Assembly (NCBI RefSeq): GCF_005771425.1
Contig: NZ_VBTZ01000002.1
Span: forward strand, 328,618 to 392,617
DNA from: Methylocystis sp. B8
GTDB taxonomy: Bacteria > Pseudomonadota > Alphaproteobacteria > Rhizobiales > Beijerinckiaceae
DNA length: 64,000 nucleotides
Reading direction: 5' to 3'
Shown: one piece after another, positions 18,427-26,353 of the stretch
Numbering within the stretch: position 1 is the stretch's first letter
Layout: each line of letters starts with the position of its first letter
Translations under genes and position numbers: made by a program
Notes under the pieces: generated by a model
What the model was told of the DNA's origin: nothing
The model's input: only the letters and a program-made list of their open reading frames with translations
Databases searched by the model: none

Positions 18427-19254
18427 ATGACCGAAATCCAAAAGGTGGTCGGCACCGCTTTTGTCGTCGCCGAGTTCCGCAACGACGAAAACAAGGAAGC
18501 CCATCCGCTCTATCGCGATCCTTTCGTTCCCTTGTTCCTTGATCGGGAATCGAAAATAGCCGCGGATCGCATCTCCCGCTCATTTCCGCCGATAAGGAAT
18601 AATGTGCGACTGAGAACCCGCTATTTTGATGACCAGCTTCGTCTGCAGATCAAGCAAGGGCGCCGACAGATACTCATACTTGGCGCCGGCCTCGACACAA
18701 GGCCGCAACGTTTTCCTGACCGTGACGTCGCCTATTTCGAAATCGACGCGCCGACAACTCAGGCCTTCAAGAAAGCGAAACTCGAAGAAAACGATATCGA
18801 CCCCAACACCACATATATCGGGGCCGATTATGTGACGGATGGAATGCTCAATCTCCTAAGACGGAACGGATTTGATTTTGGCCTTCCCACACATGTCATA
18901 TGGGAGGGAAATACGATGTATTTGGAAGATGCGGCCGTCTGCCACATTCTGTCAGACCTGATGGGCAGGATTGCGAGCTGCTCGACGTCCTTCGACTATT
19001 TCGCCGACAACGTGATCAGAAACGAAACCGGCGATCCCGAAATCACCGATGTCGTCGGAAGATTCGCCGCGATGGGGGCGCCTTGGACCTACGGCATCGA
19101 CAATCTTGCAGAACTTGCCGCTCGATGCGGCGCGAAAGTGCTGGATTGCGTCACCATCGCCGATCTCCATCGAAACTTCTGGCCGGCTCAGCCGTTGGCG
19201 TCTCCTCTTTATGACTATTATTCGCTTTGCACGGTTCACAATGGAGCTTCGTAA
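18427..19254 (+). CDS. Class I SAM-dependent methyltransferase, LCM/TIGR00027-like
   Basis: A 275-residue protein resembling the leucine carboxyl methyltransferase-like family common in bacteria. It has an N-terminal segment with RTRYFDDQL, the SAM-binding loop ILILGAGLDTRPQRF (about 80-95), an acidic ribose contact in VAYFEID, and the later WEGNTMYL motif. The natural methyl acceptor of bacterial members is generally unknown. It is divergent from the HWE kinase across about 390 bp from the preferred kinase start. The next gene, encoding a zinc-ribbon protein, follows after about 100 bp on the same strand. Confidence 0.8.
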   Translation: MTEIQKVVGTAFVVAEFRNDENKEAHPLYRDPFVPLFLDRESKIAADRISRSFPPIRNNVRLRTRYFDDQLRLQIKQGRRQILILGAGLDTRPQRFPDRDVAYFEIDAPTTQAFKKAKLEENDIDPNTTYIGADYVTDGMLNLLRRNGFDFGLPTHVIWEGNTMYLEDAAVCHILSDLMGRIASCSTSFDYFADNVIRNETGDPEITDVVGRFAAMGAPWTYGIDNLAELAARCGAKVLDCVTIADLHRNFWPAQPLASPLYDYYSLCTVHNGAS

Positions 19255-19351
19255 TGCGGCCGCAGGAGGATGAGCGCGAACGCAGCAGGGGATCGTCGCG
19301 GAAGCTCTCGGCGCTACATCAATAACAAACGCGTTGGTTAGGAGACGCTCT

Positions 19352-19621
19352 ATGCCCCAAGGCATTCAATTCACTGGCGACTATGAAGTCACCGCGTTGC
19401 AGGCGCTTATTCCGGGAGGTTGGTACATAGGGTTCGCGTGCAAACGGTGCCGCCAGCACTTCGCTATTCTAAGCGACCCGACAGGGACAGGAGCTCTGGA
19501 ATTATCTGGACCAGCGACGTTCAGCGTGACGTGCCCCAACTGCGAGACAAGAAACCAATATTCGGCGAGGGAGCTCGTACAATTTCAGGCCGCTCAAGGC
19601 GGCCCTTCCTCAACTGCTTAA
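19352..19621 (+). CDS. Small zinc-ribbon protein
   Basis: An 89-residue protein with two CxxC knuckles (CKRC near residue 31 and CPNC near 62), the spacing of a single zinc ribbon. GGAG lies 6-7 nt before the ATG at 19352; a frame beginning 18 nt earlier lacks such support. It has no signal peptide or membrane segment. I do not recognise the specific family. Possible roles are nucleic-acid binding or a protein-interaction ribbon. Its stop faces the tryptophanase gene 36 bp away. Confidence 0.6.
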   Translation: MPQGIQFTGDYEVTALQALIPGGWYIGFACKRCRQHFAILSDPTGTGALELSGPATFSVTCPNCETRNQYSARELVQFQAAQGGPSSTA

Positions 19622-19657
19622 AAGAGGCTGATTTGCTCGCCCGGGCCTCTAGCTCGC

Positions 19658-21037
19658 TCAGGCGTTGGCCTCTTCGTAATGCGCAGTGAAATGTCTCAAG
19701 AACGGCGCTTGTTCGGTAATTCGGTAAGCTTTGATTGACGCGCGCTGGCGCCAAATGACGTCGAGCACTTCGATCAAATAGTCGAAATGGCTTTGCGTAT
19801 AGACGCGCCGGGGGAACGCCAACCGCACCAATTCGTGCGGCGCTGCGACTTCCCTGCCGCCGTCCGGCGCAGGTCTTCCGAACATCACGCTGCCGAGCTC
19901 GACAGCGCGCACGCCGCCCTCGAGATAAAGCGCGTTGACGAGCCCGATGCCGGGATAGTCGCTTGCGCTGAGGTGCGGGCAGAACGCGGCCGCGTCGATG
20001 AATATGGCGTGACCGCCCGCCGGACGGACGATGGGTATGCCACGAGCGATCAGCGCTGACGCCAAATATTCGACGGTCGCGTGACGATAGCGCTGATAGT
20101 CATGCTCCAACGCCTCCATAAGGCCGACGGAGATCGCTTCGAGATCACGGCCGGCGAGACCGCCATAAGTGGGAAATCCTTCGGTCAAGATAAGCAGGTT
20201 ACGGAAGTCGTCGGCCCAACGGTCATTGTTGCAGGCGAGAAAGCCTCCGATATTCGCCAGACCATCCTTCTTGGCGCTCATCGTCGCGCCATCGGCGAAT
20301 GAAAACATCTCCTGCGCAATTTCAAGGAGAGTGCGATCAGCGAAGCTTTGCTCGCGCTCCTTTATGAAAAATGCATTTTCCGCAAAACGGCAGGCGTCGA
20401 TGATCAGCGGAATATTATGGGCCTTCAGCAGTTCCTTGACGCGCCGAATATTTTCCATCGAGACCGGTTGGCCTCCACCGGTGTTGTTCGTCACGGTAAT
20501 CATGCAAAATGGAATGTTCGCGGTGCCTTCGCCTTTGATCAATTGCGCCAGCCTGTCATGGTCCATGTTCCCCTTGAACAGCTTCTCTGAATGCAGATCG
20601 CGCGCTGCGGTCGAAGGCAAATCCGTCGCAACGGCGCCGACATATTCGATGTTTGCCCGCGTCGTGTCGAAATGACCGTTGTTCGGCACGACGTTCCCCT
20701 TTTTCAGACGCGTCGCAGCCAAAATGCGCTCCGCCGCGCGGCCCTGATGCGTCGGGAAAATATGTTTGAAACCGGTGATCTCACGCACGGTTTGCTCGAA
20801 GCGGCGCCAGGAGCGACTGCCCGCATAGCTTTCGTCGCCAAGCATCAGAGCCGCCCATTGGCGGTCGGACATCGCGCCCGTGCCGCTGTCGGTCAGCAAG
20901 TCGATGGTGACGTGGTCGGCGTCGAGAAGGAAGACGTTGTTAAATGCTTTAGCGAGGAACGCTTCGCGCGCGCTGCGCGTGGTGATCGGCAACGCCTCGG
21001 TCATCTTGATGCGAAACGGCTCGATAATCGTTCTCAC
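19658..21037 (-). CDS. tnaA: Tryptophanase (L-tryptophan indole-lyase)
   Basis: A 459-residue PLP enzyme of the beta-eliminating lyase family, expected to split tryptophan into indole, pyruvate and ammonia. The PLP lysine is in MSAKKDG. Three positions that separate tryptophanase from tyrosine phenol-lyase all favour tryptophanase: FDTT (Asp) where the phenol-lyase has Thr, VELGS in place of an Arg-containing segment, and LRHFTAH (His) near the C-terminus where the phenol-lyase has Phe. The start is GTG at 21037, giving RTIIEPFRIKM, which aligns with the E. coli N-terminus. No TnaC-like leader or aromatic permease gene is evident next to it. Confidence 0.88.
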   Translation of the reverse strand: MRTIIEPFRIKMTEALPITTRSAREAFLAKAFNNVFLLDADHVTIDLLTDSGTGAMSDRQWAALMLGDESYAGSRSWRRFEQTVREITGFKHIFPTHQGRAAERILAATRLKKGNVVPNNGHFDTTRANIEYVGAVATDLPSTAARDLHSEKLFKGNMDHDRLAQLIKGEGTANIPFCMITVTNNTGGGQPVSMENIRRVKELLKAHNIPLIIDACRFAENAFFIKEREQSFADRTLLEIAQEMFSFADGATMSAKKDGLANIGGFLACNNDRWADDFRNLLILTEGFPTYGGLAGRDLEAISVGLMEALEHDYQRYRHATVEYLASALIARGIPIVRPAGGHAIFIDAAAFCPHLSASDYPGIGLVNALYLEGGVRAVELGSVMFGRPAPDGGREVAAPHELVRLAFPRRVYTQSHFDYLIEVLDVIWRQRASIKAYRITEQAPFLRHFTAHYEEANA

Positions 21038-21198
21038 GGAAATGCTCGCGTTGAGGCCGTGTGAAGGCCTGACGCTTACTCAAATGGGTAACGTGGCGCG
21101 ACGGGTCCAATTGAGCCTTCGATGATTCATTTCGTGAGAGTCTGCGAGCGCCTCGCCTCTTCCACGAGTGATGGCTCTACGCCAGTGATTGCGAGAAT

Positions 21199-22305
21199 TT
21201 ACTGCCCAAGCCGTCCGAAAAATCTGCGAACAGAATTTGCGGTTCGCTTCAGAAAAGCCGAAAAGCCATTGGCCTTTTGCGGAGGGTGACGGCCTGCGAC
21301 GCCTTTCTCCTTCGATTTCTCGCCGACATTCGTTTGGACTGGCCGCGACTTTGAGTCAGGAGCGCTTTGCTCTTGCCCAGGGGGAACCCGCCCGGTCGAT
21401 TTTTCCGGGCCGACAGACGCAGGCTCCGCATTCAGATTCTTTTCTGACTTCGGGGGCGACGCCGGTTCCGCTGCGGTCGGTTGAGTAGGCGCCGGCGCAG
21501 GAGCCGCGGGCGCAGCCTGATTTTGTTGGGGAAGCTTGCCCTGCTCAGGCGTGGGCGAACCAGTCTCGCTTTGCTGCTGAACGTTAGGCGCAATGGCGTT
21601 CTGCTTAGAGACCTCCGATGGGACCTTCTGCTTTGTTTCGCCCTCGCCAGCCCTTACTGGCGCGCTCGGCGTATTTGTCCTCGAGTCCTTTAGTTTGCGC
21701 GCTGGCGTCGAGCCTGGCGCATCTCCTCGACCGACGGGCTTGGGCGCGCTCGCCGGGCTCCAAAGCGCAGTTTTCAAGCCGATGACGGAGAGGAGACCGC
21801 CAACGATAAGCAAAGCGGCGACGAGGACTATCCAACCGCGGCGCGACCCTTTCTTCGGGGCTATCGTGTCGCTGCGACTGACGAGAGCAACTGAACTCAA
21901 AGCCGAAGCTCTATAATCGGCGGCAGCAACATGATCATCCGAAGCCGAAATGACTTCGCCGCCTTCGTCCGGTTTCGAGCTGATGTCCTTTCGCCGCTCG
22001 TCTTCCTGGTGACGTTTGAATCCCTCGATGAGCCAATTGTCGACGGGGGTTTCTTTGCTCGCCGAATGCGCACGCTCGCCGCCGGCCGATTGTTGGCGCG
22101 CTCTTGCGCGCTCTTCGTCTTGTCGTCGCCGGAATGCCTCGGCAACCCAATTGTCGCCCGATAAGTCGCGAACGCCACGTGTTGCAACGCCTTCGACGCC
22201 GCCTGGCGACGACGCGCGCTCGCGCCTTAGCCGCTCCTCCTCGCGACGTTTAATGGCGCCAAGCGTCCAATCGCTTTCGAGAATCTCTCCCAAACGCATC
22301 CCCAC
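21199..22305 (-). CDS. Single-pass membrane protein with three N-terminal DNW repeats
   Basis: A 368-residue protein that I do not recognise. The N-terminal cytoplasmic part carries three related units of about 18 residues: SDWTLGAIKRREEERLRR, DNWVAEAFRRRQDEERAR and DNWLIEGFKRHQEDERR, spaced about 43 and 37 residues apart. One membrane helix follows (GWIVLVAALLIVGGLLSVI). The remainder is a long Pro/Ala/Gln/Ser-rich, probably disordered periplasmic region with a basic end (FLKRTANSVRRFFGRL). The architecture resembles envelope scaffold or peptidoglycan-associated proteins. It is divergent from a lytic transglycosylase gene, which fits an envelope role. A second start, MRLGEIL, lies two codons downstream. 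Confidence 0.6.
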   Translation of the reverse strand: MGMRLGEILESDWTLGAIKRREEERLRRERASSPGGVEGVATRGVRDLSGDNWVAEAFRRRQDEERARARQQSAGGERAHSASKETPVDNWLIEGFKRHQEDERRKDISSKPDEGGEVISASDDHVAAADYRASALSSVALVSRSDTIAPKKGSRRGWIVLVAALLIVGGLLSVIGLKTALWSPASAPKPVGRGDAPGSTPARKLKDSRTNTPSAPVRAGEGETKQKVPSEVSKQNAIAPNVQQQSETGSPTPEQGKLPQQNQAAPAAPAPAPTQPTAAEPASPPKSEKNLNAEPASVGPEKSTGRVPPGQEQSAPDSKSRPVQTNVGEKSKEKGVAGRHPPQKANGFSAFLKRTANSVRRFFGRLGQ

Positions 22306-22645
22306 TCACCGTGTTCTTTCGCCCACGTATGATGGCGCAGTTCTTCGCCGAAAACTCATGAGGTTTGCAACGGAACGATGCTAGCCGACTGACGCTATTC
22401 GTCAACGACGGCCCAAAATGAGATTCTGAAACGACATGCGGGGCATAACGCAACGCGGAAGGGGACGCTTGAGGCTTTACGCGATGGTGGCGCACAAACG
22501 CCGCTTCGGGGTAAGCTCTCGCTAGAGCGGACATATGAGAGGATTTGAAGCGCCGCAAAGCCAAAGCCTGATCGAAGTCCCTCGTTGGCGTTGCGCGGTA
22601 GGCTCGTGGCGGCGCGTTCAAAAAATGAAAAAGGGGAAAACAGCT
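22306..22645. other. Intergenic region between divergent membrane-protein and transglycosylase genes
   Basis: This 340-bp region should hold both promoters. An open frame in phase with the transglycosylase runs through it from 22535 but looks non-coding. I see no clear operator, RNA gene or repeat. Confidence 0.5.
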
Positions 22646-23449
22646 ATGCGCATTGCCCTCAAAGTTTCGCTTTCGCTCGCGCTTGCTGGAATCACGCATG
22701 CGGCGATGGCCGCCCAATGCGGACGCTCGGCGGCGGGTTTTGAGAATTGGAAACAGGAATTTGCACAAGAGGCGCGCGCCCAAGGCATAGGTCAGGCCGG
22801 CATCAGCGCCTTGATGAGCACGCATTACAACGCCCCGACAATTTCTGCCGATCGCGGCCAAAAAAGCTTTCACCTGTCGCTCGACCAGTTCTTGGCTAAA
22901 CGCGGGGGCCCGGCCATCGTGGCGCGAGGCCGCACCCTCAAGCGGTCCTATGGGGGTCTCTTCGCCCAGATCGAGCAGCGCTACGGCGTGCCGCCGGGAC
23001 CGCTGCTCGCGATTTGGGGCATGGAGACGGGCTTTGGCGCCGTGCATGGCAATCAGCACGCGCTGTCGGCCGTGGCCACGCTCGCCTATGACTGTCGACG
23101 CTCCGACTATTTCACCGATCAGCTTTATGCCGCGCTCACCTTGGTCGATCGCGGCGCGCTAGCGCCGAATGCTCGCGGCTCAATGCATGGCGAAATCGGC
23201 CATACCCAGTTTCTGCCAAGAAATATCCTCAACTACGGCGGCGGGGGCAATCTCGACAACTCAGCCGCGGCGCTCAACGCAACGGCGAATTTCCTTCACG
23301 CCCATGGCTGGCGCGCCGGCGGCGGCTATCAGCCGGGCGAAAGCAATTTTGGCGCGATCCAGGCGTGGAACGCCGCCACGGTTTATCAACGCGCGATTGC
23401 GCAGATTGGTCGCCAGATCGACGGCGGCGGCGCGGCGGCCGAGCAGTGA
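22646..23449 (+). CDS. Lytic murein transglycosylase (MltB/SLT_2-like)
   Basis: A 267-residue exported protein that cleaves the glycan strands of peptidoglycan. A signal peptide ends at THAAMA (about residue 24). The catalytic domain has the general-acid Glu in IWGMETGFG, followed by AVATLAYDCRRSDYF, GSMHGEIGHTQFLPRN and LHAHGWRAGGGY, all typical of the MltB/SLT_2 family. It is shorter than E. coli MltB and lacks a lipobox, so it is probably soluble in the periplasm. The ATG at 22646 has AAGGGG about 9 nt upstream; an in-frame ATG at 22625 is possible. Confidence 0.88.
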   Translation: MRIALKVSLSLALAGITHAAMAAQCGRSAAGFENWKQEFAQEARAQGIGQAGISALMSTHYNAPTISADRGQKSFHLSLDQFLAKRGGPAIVARGRTLKRSYGGLFAQIEQRYGVPPGPLLAIWGMETGFGAVHGNQHALSAVATLAYDCRRSDYFTDQLYAALTLVDRGALAPNARGSMHGEIGHTQFLPRNILNYGGGGNLDNSAAALNATANFLHAHGWRAGGGYQPGESNFGAIQAWNAATVYQRAIAQIGRQIDGGGAAAEQ

Positions 23450-23451
23450 GA

Positions 23452-23479
23452 GCCGGCGTGAACAGCAAAACACGCCGGC
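23452..23479. terminator. Hairpin between convergent genes
   Basis: GCCGGCGTG (23452-23460) and CACGCCGGC (23471-23479) form a perfect 9-bp stem with a 10-nt loop, 2 bp after the transglycosylase stop. A further partial copy (GACGCCGGCGC) follows. It may end transcription from both sides, although T runs are poor. Confidence 0.45.
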
Positions 23480-23526
23480 GCGATTGACGCCGGCGCATGA
23501 TGTAAGTGGCGCGAAGCGCGCTCAGC

Positions 23527-24279
23527 CTATTCCGCCGGAGTCGCCTCCGGCCCGTGATCTTCGTCGGGCGTGGTCGGCGGCGGAGGCGGAGGCGGCGGCG
23601 GCTTGTGAGCTTTGACCGCAACCGTCTCTCGACGGCGATGGACGAGATAGATCACGAAGGCGGCGACCGTCCCGAGCCCGAGGGTCAGATAAATCGGCAG
23701 GTCGCGCATGAAGCTCTTTCCCACCGAGAAGGGAAAGCGCGAGACCCAGCGCTCGCCGTGATCTCCGGTGACCGTGACGATGCCGACGAAATAACCCGGT
23801 TCGTCGAAAGTATGCTCAAAGTTGATCGTGCCTGTCGGGTAGCTCTTGGGCTCTCGGTAAGCGACGGTGACAGCCTGGAGATTCTCGTTCTCCCTCTCTT
23901 CGCCCCCGATATCCTTGACGATGCGCAGTTCGATCTTCATGTCGCGCAGCTCGTCCTGCTCCGCGTCGAGCACCATGATCATGGGCCCCGTCGCAGGAAT
24001 GTCCTCGCAGAACTCGTTTTTGGACGCTTCCGGCAGATAGCCGGTGAAGTTCATGATATCTGGGCCGATGAAGAGCCGGCATCGGCCTTCCGCCGCGCCC
24101 AGACGTCCATGCGCCTCGGCGGGAGCGGGCGCGCCGACGGCGAAAGCCGCGATGACGGCCGCGGCAGAAAGCAGAGCAATGCGAAAGCCCTTGGCCAAAC
24201 GGCGAAAATCTCCCAAACTGAAGCGGTCTTCTCCCGCCCGCGGCGTGGGATGCGCGTCCGGGTTTCCACCATCACGCAT
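23527..24279 (-). CDS. Exported, C-terminally anchored protein with predicted N-terminal His
   Basis: A 250-residue protein of unknown family. AGGAGG precedes the ATG at 24279. A long signal sequence (hydrophobic 33-49) ends in APAEA; cleavage after the A-x-A at residue 56 would leave His57 as the first residue of the mature protein, as in PmoB. The periplasmic part (57-192) looks beta-rich and has two cysteines (67 and 91) plus several Met and His residues. One membrane helix (about 194-214) and a proline-rich acidic tail (nine consecutive Pro) follow. Copper binding is only a hypothesis from the predicted N-terminus. The gene is convergent with the transglycosylase gene. Confidence 0.65.
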   Translation of the reverse strand: MRDGGNPDAHPTPRAGEDRFSLGDFRRLAKGFRIALLSAAAVIAAFAVGAPAPAEAHGRLGAAEGRCRLFIGPDIMNFTGYLPEASKNEFCEDIPATGPMIMVLDAEQDELRDMKIELRIVKDIGGEERENENLQAVTVAYREPKSYPTGTINFEHTFDEPGYFVGIVTVTGDHGERWVSRFPFSVGKSFMRDLPIYLTLGLGTVAAFVIYLVHRRRETVAVKAHKPPPPPPPPPTTPDEDHGPEATPAE

Positions 24280-24739
24280 GATGACCTCCTGGGTCTTCGT
24301 GTGACAAGAACACGCGACTCTCAGAATATTGCTTTGCGCCGCACAAAGCATACCAGTCAAGCTTACGCTTGAGAGAGACGTCTTGATGACGCTGAGACTT
24401 GATGTTAGCGGATTCCAATCGGTCAGCAAGGGTGCGACGATCAGTCGCTATGCCGCGCTGCGCAATATTGACGCGCCTCCTGAGCGCGGAAACTCCGGAG
24501 CGCCATAAGCCGCAAAAGCCTGGACGCCGGCGATGAGATTTTGCAGCGCGCAATAGACTTGACCGAGATCAGAAAAAATGTCCTTCGAAAGGACCGGATC
24601 GCCTTTGAGCTCACCTTAACAAGAGTTCATTCGCGCCAACTTGCCACTCAATTGAGGCGGAGCCATATTCACCGCGAGGCTGGAGAGCGCGCGGATTTAT
24701 CTAAGGCGCGGCCAGCCACCCAGACTTAAAGAGGATCAC
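24280..24739. other. 460-bp intergenic region with a minus-strand terminator-like hairpin
   Basis: This region separates the divergent exported-protein and Bax-inhibitor genes. At 24580-24594 GTCCTT and AAGGAC form a short stem; on the minus strand it is followed by ATTTTTT, the form of a Rho-independent terminator, although no minus-strand gene is evident upstream of it. A 62-codon plus-strand frame (24541-24729) has no convincing start signal or protein character. Confidence 0.4.
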
Positions 24740-25507
24740 ATGTCCAACTTCGACCGCAACACCAGCTTCGGCTACGGGCGCGGGGTCGCGCGGCCGACAA
24801 CGGCTGAGATCGACCAAGGCCTGCGCGCCTATATGCTCGGCGTATACAATTATATGACGCTTGGCCTGGGCGTGACGGGACTCGTCGCGCTCGGCACTTA
24901 CATGCTCGCGGTGGCCAAGACGGCTCCGGGCGCCATCGCGCTGACCCCCTTCGGCCAGATGCTCTACACGACGCCCCTGCGCTGGGTGGTGATTCTGTCG
25001 CCGCTGGCGTTCGTTTTCTTCATCGGCGCCCGCGCGAACACGATTTCGGCCGCGACCGCCCGCAATCTCTTCATCGCTTTTGCGGCGGTGATGGGCTTGT
25101 CGATGTCGTCGCTTCTGCTCGTCTTCACCGGCGTTTCAGTCGCGCGCATCTTCTTTATCACGGCGGCCGCATTCGGCGGGCTGAGTCTCTATGGTTACAT
25201 GACCCAGCGCGATCTTTCGGCCTTCGGCTCATTCCTCGTGATGGGCGTCTGGGGCCTGGTGATCGCCGGCCTCGTCAATCTGTTTCTGCAGTCGACCGGT
25301 CTGCAGTTCGCGCTGTCGATCATTGCGGTTCTGGTCTTCGCCGGCCTGACCGCCTGGGACACGCAGAACATCAAGGACATGTATTACGCGGGCGACGGCT
25401 ATGAAGTCGCCCAGAAGAAGAGCGTATTTGGCGCGCTCTCCCTCTATCTGGACTTCATCAACATGTTCCAGTCGCTGCTGTTCCTCTTCGGCCAGCGCAA
25501 CGACTAA
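24740..25507 (+). CDS. Bax inhibitor-1/YccA family membrane protein
   Basis: A 255-residue protein with seven predicted membrane helices, matching the BI-1/YccA (UPF0005, TMBIM) family. The N-terminus is hydrophilic (MSNFDRNTSFGYGRG), as in many alphaproteobacterial members, and the C-terminal helix region contains LTAWDTQNIKDMYY and LYLDFINMFQSLLFLFG, both characteristic. Bacterial members are implicated in membrane protein quality control (E. coli YccA with FtsH) and calcium leak. AGAGGA precedes the start. It is a single-gene unit closed by a strong terminator. Confidence 0.92.
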   Translation: MSNFDRNTSFGYGRGVARPTTAEIDQGLRAYMLGVYNYMTLGLGVTGLVALGTYMLAVAKTAPGAIALTPFGQMLYTTPLRWVVILSPLAFVFFIGARANTISAATARNLFIAFAAVMGLSMSSLLLVFTGVSVARIFFITAAAFGGLSLYGYMTQRDLSAFGSFLVMGVWGLVIAGLVNLFLQSTGLQFALSIIAVLVFAGLTAWDTQNIKDMYYAGDGYEVAQKKSVFGALSLYLDFINMFQSLLFLFGQRND

Positions 25508-25525
25508 AAGTCTGCGAAACCCGAT

Positions 25526-25553
25526 AAAAGCCCCGCTGCGGCGGGGCTTTTTC
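25526..25553 (+). terminator. Rho-independent terminator after the Bax-inhibitor gene
   Basis: AAAAGCCCCGC (25526-25536) pairs perfectly with GCGGGGCTTTT (25541-25551) around TGCG, giving an 11-bp stem running into a T tract, 18 nt after the stop codon. Confidence 0.93.
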
Positions 25554-25624
25554 TTGTCCGCGAACCTTTGCGCGCCGGCTCGCCTGTGGCACAAGGCTGC
25601 AAGCAATATGGCAGAGGATCCTTA

Positions 25625-26353
25625 ATGGCGAATGTCACGTTCCCGGCGGCTGCGGCGGCGGGACTACTGTCTTTCCTTTCTCCCTGCGTGCTGCCTCTGG
25701 TGCCGCCCTATCTGACCTATCTCGCCGGCGTCAGCATGGAGGACCTCGAGATCGAAACGCGCTCCGCGGCGCGGCGCGACATTCTCCTCTCGTCCATCCT
25801 GTTCGTTTTTGGCTTCACGACGGTTTTCGTCGCGCTCGGCGCGACGGCCAGCGCGTTCGGCGCCGTGCTGCGCGCCAACCTTCACATTCTGTCCTGGGTC
25901 GCCGGCGCGATCATCATTTTGATGGGGCTGCACTTCATCGGCCTGCTGAAGGTTAGCCTGCTCTATCGCGAGAAGCGCGCCGAGATTACGAAGCCGATGG
26001 GACTTTTCGGCTCCTACGTCATGGGGCTTGCTTTCGCCTTCGGCTGGACGCCGTGCATCGGGCCGATCCTCGCCGCGATCCTTGCAGTCGCGGGAACGCA
26101 AGAGACCGTGCCGCTAGGGGCCGCCCTGCTCGCGACCTATTCGCTCGGATTGGGCCTTCCCTTCATCGGCGCTGGACTGGCGCTCAGCCGTTTCCTCGCC
26201 TTCGTCGCGCGTTTTAGGCGCCATTTCGGCAAGGTCGAAAAGGTCGTCGGCGCGCTGCTCGTCTTCACCGGCGTCGCATTCCTCACGGGTGGCGTGCAGG
26301 AGATGTCCTATTGGCTACTGGAGCTGTTTCCGGGCCTCGCCAAGCTCGGATAG
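25625..26353 (+). CDS. ccdA: Cytochrome c biogenesis/thiol-disulfide transmembrane protein CcdA
   Basis: A 242-residue protein with six membrane helices that carries reducing equivalents from cytoplasmic thioredoxin to the periplasm for cytochrome c maturation. The two redox cysteines sit in the standard family motifs SFLSPCVLPLVPPYL (helix 1) and FGWTPCIGPIL (helix 4). The start at 25625 has AGAGGA upstream. The downstream gene overlaps its 3' end, so the two are probably co-transcribed. No dedicated thioredoxin-like partner is adjacent. Confidence 0.93.
   Translation: MANVTFPAAAAAGLLSFLSPCVLPLVPPYLTYLAGVSMEDLEIETRSAARRDILLSSILFVFGFTTVFVALGATASAFGAVLRANLHILSWVAGAIIILMGLHFIGLLKVSLLYREKRAEITKPMGLFGSYVMGLAFAFGWTPCIGPILAAILAVAGTQETVPLGAALLATYSLGLGLPFIGAGLALSRFLAFVARFRRHFGKVEKVVGALLVFTGVAFLTGGVQEMSYWLLELFPGLAKLG

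Noticed and set aside
19658..21037. Tyrosine phenol-lyase
   Set aside because: The residues at the three discriminating positions match tryptophanase and not tyrosine phenol-lyase.
23527..24279. PmoD/AmoD-type protein
   Set aside because: The signal, periplasmic domain and C-terminal helix layout is similar, but I do not see the conserved Cys/Met copper motif expected for PmoD, so the name was not used.
24541..24729. 62-codon plus-strand frame before the Bax-inhibitor gene
   Set aside because: It has no convincing ribosome site and no recognisable protein features, and it sits in a promoter region.
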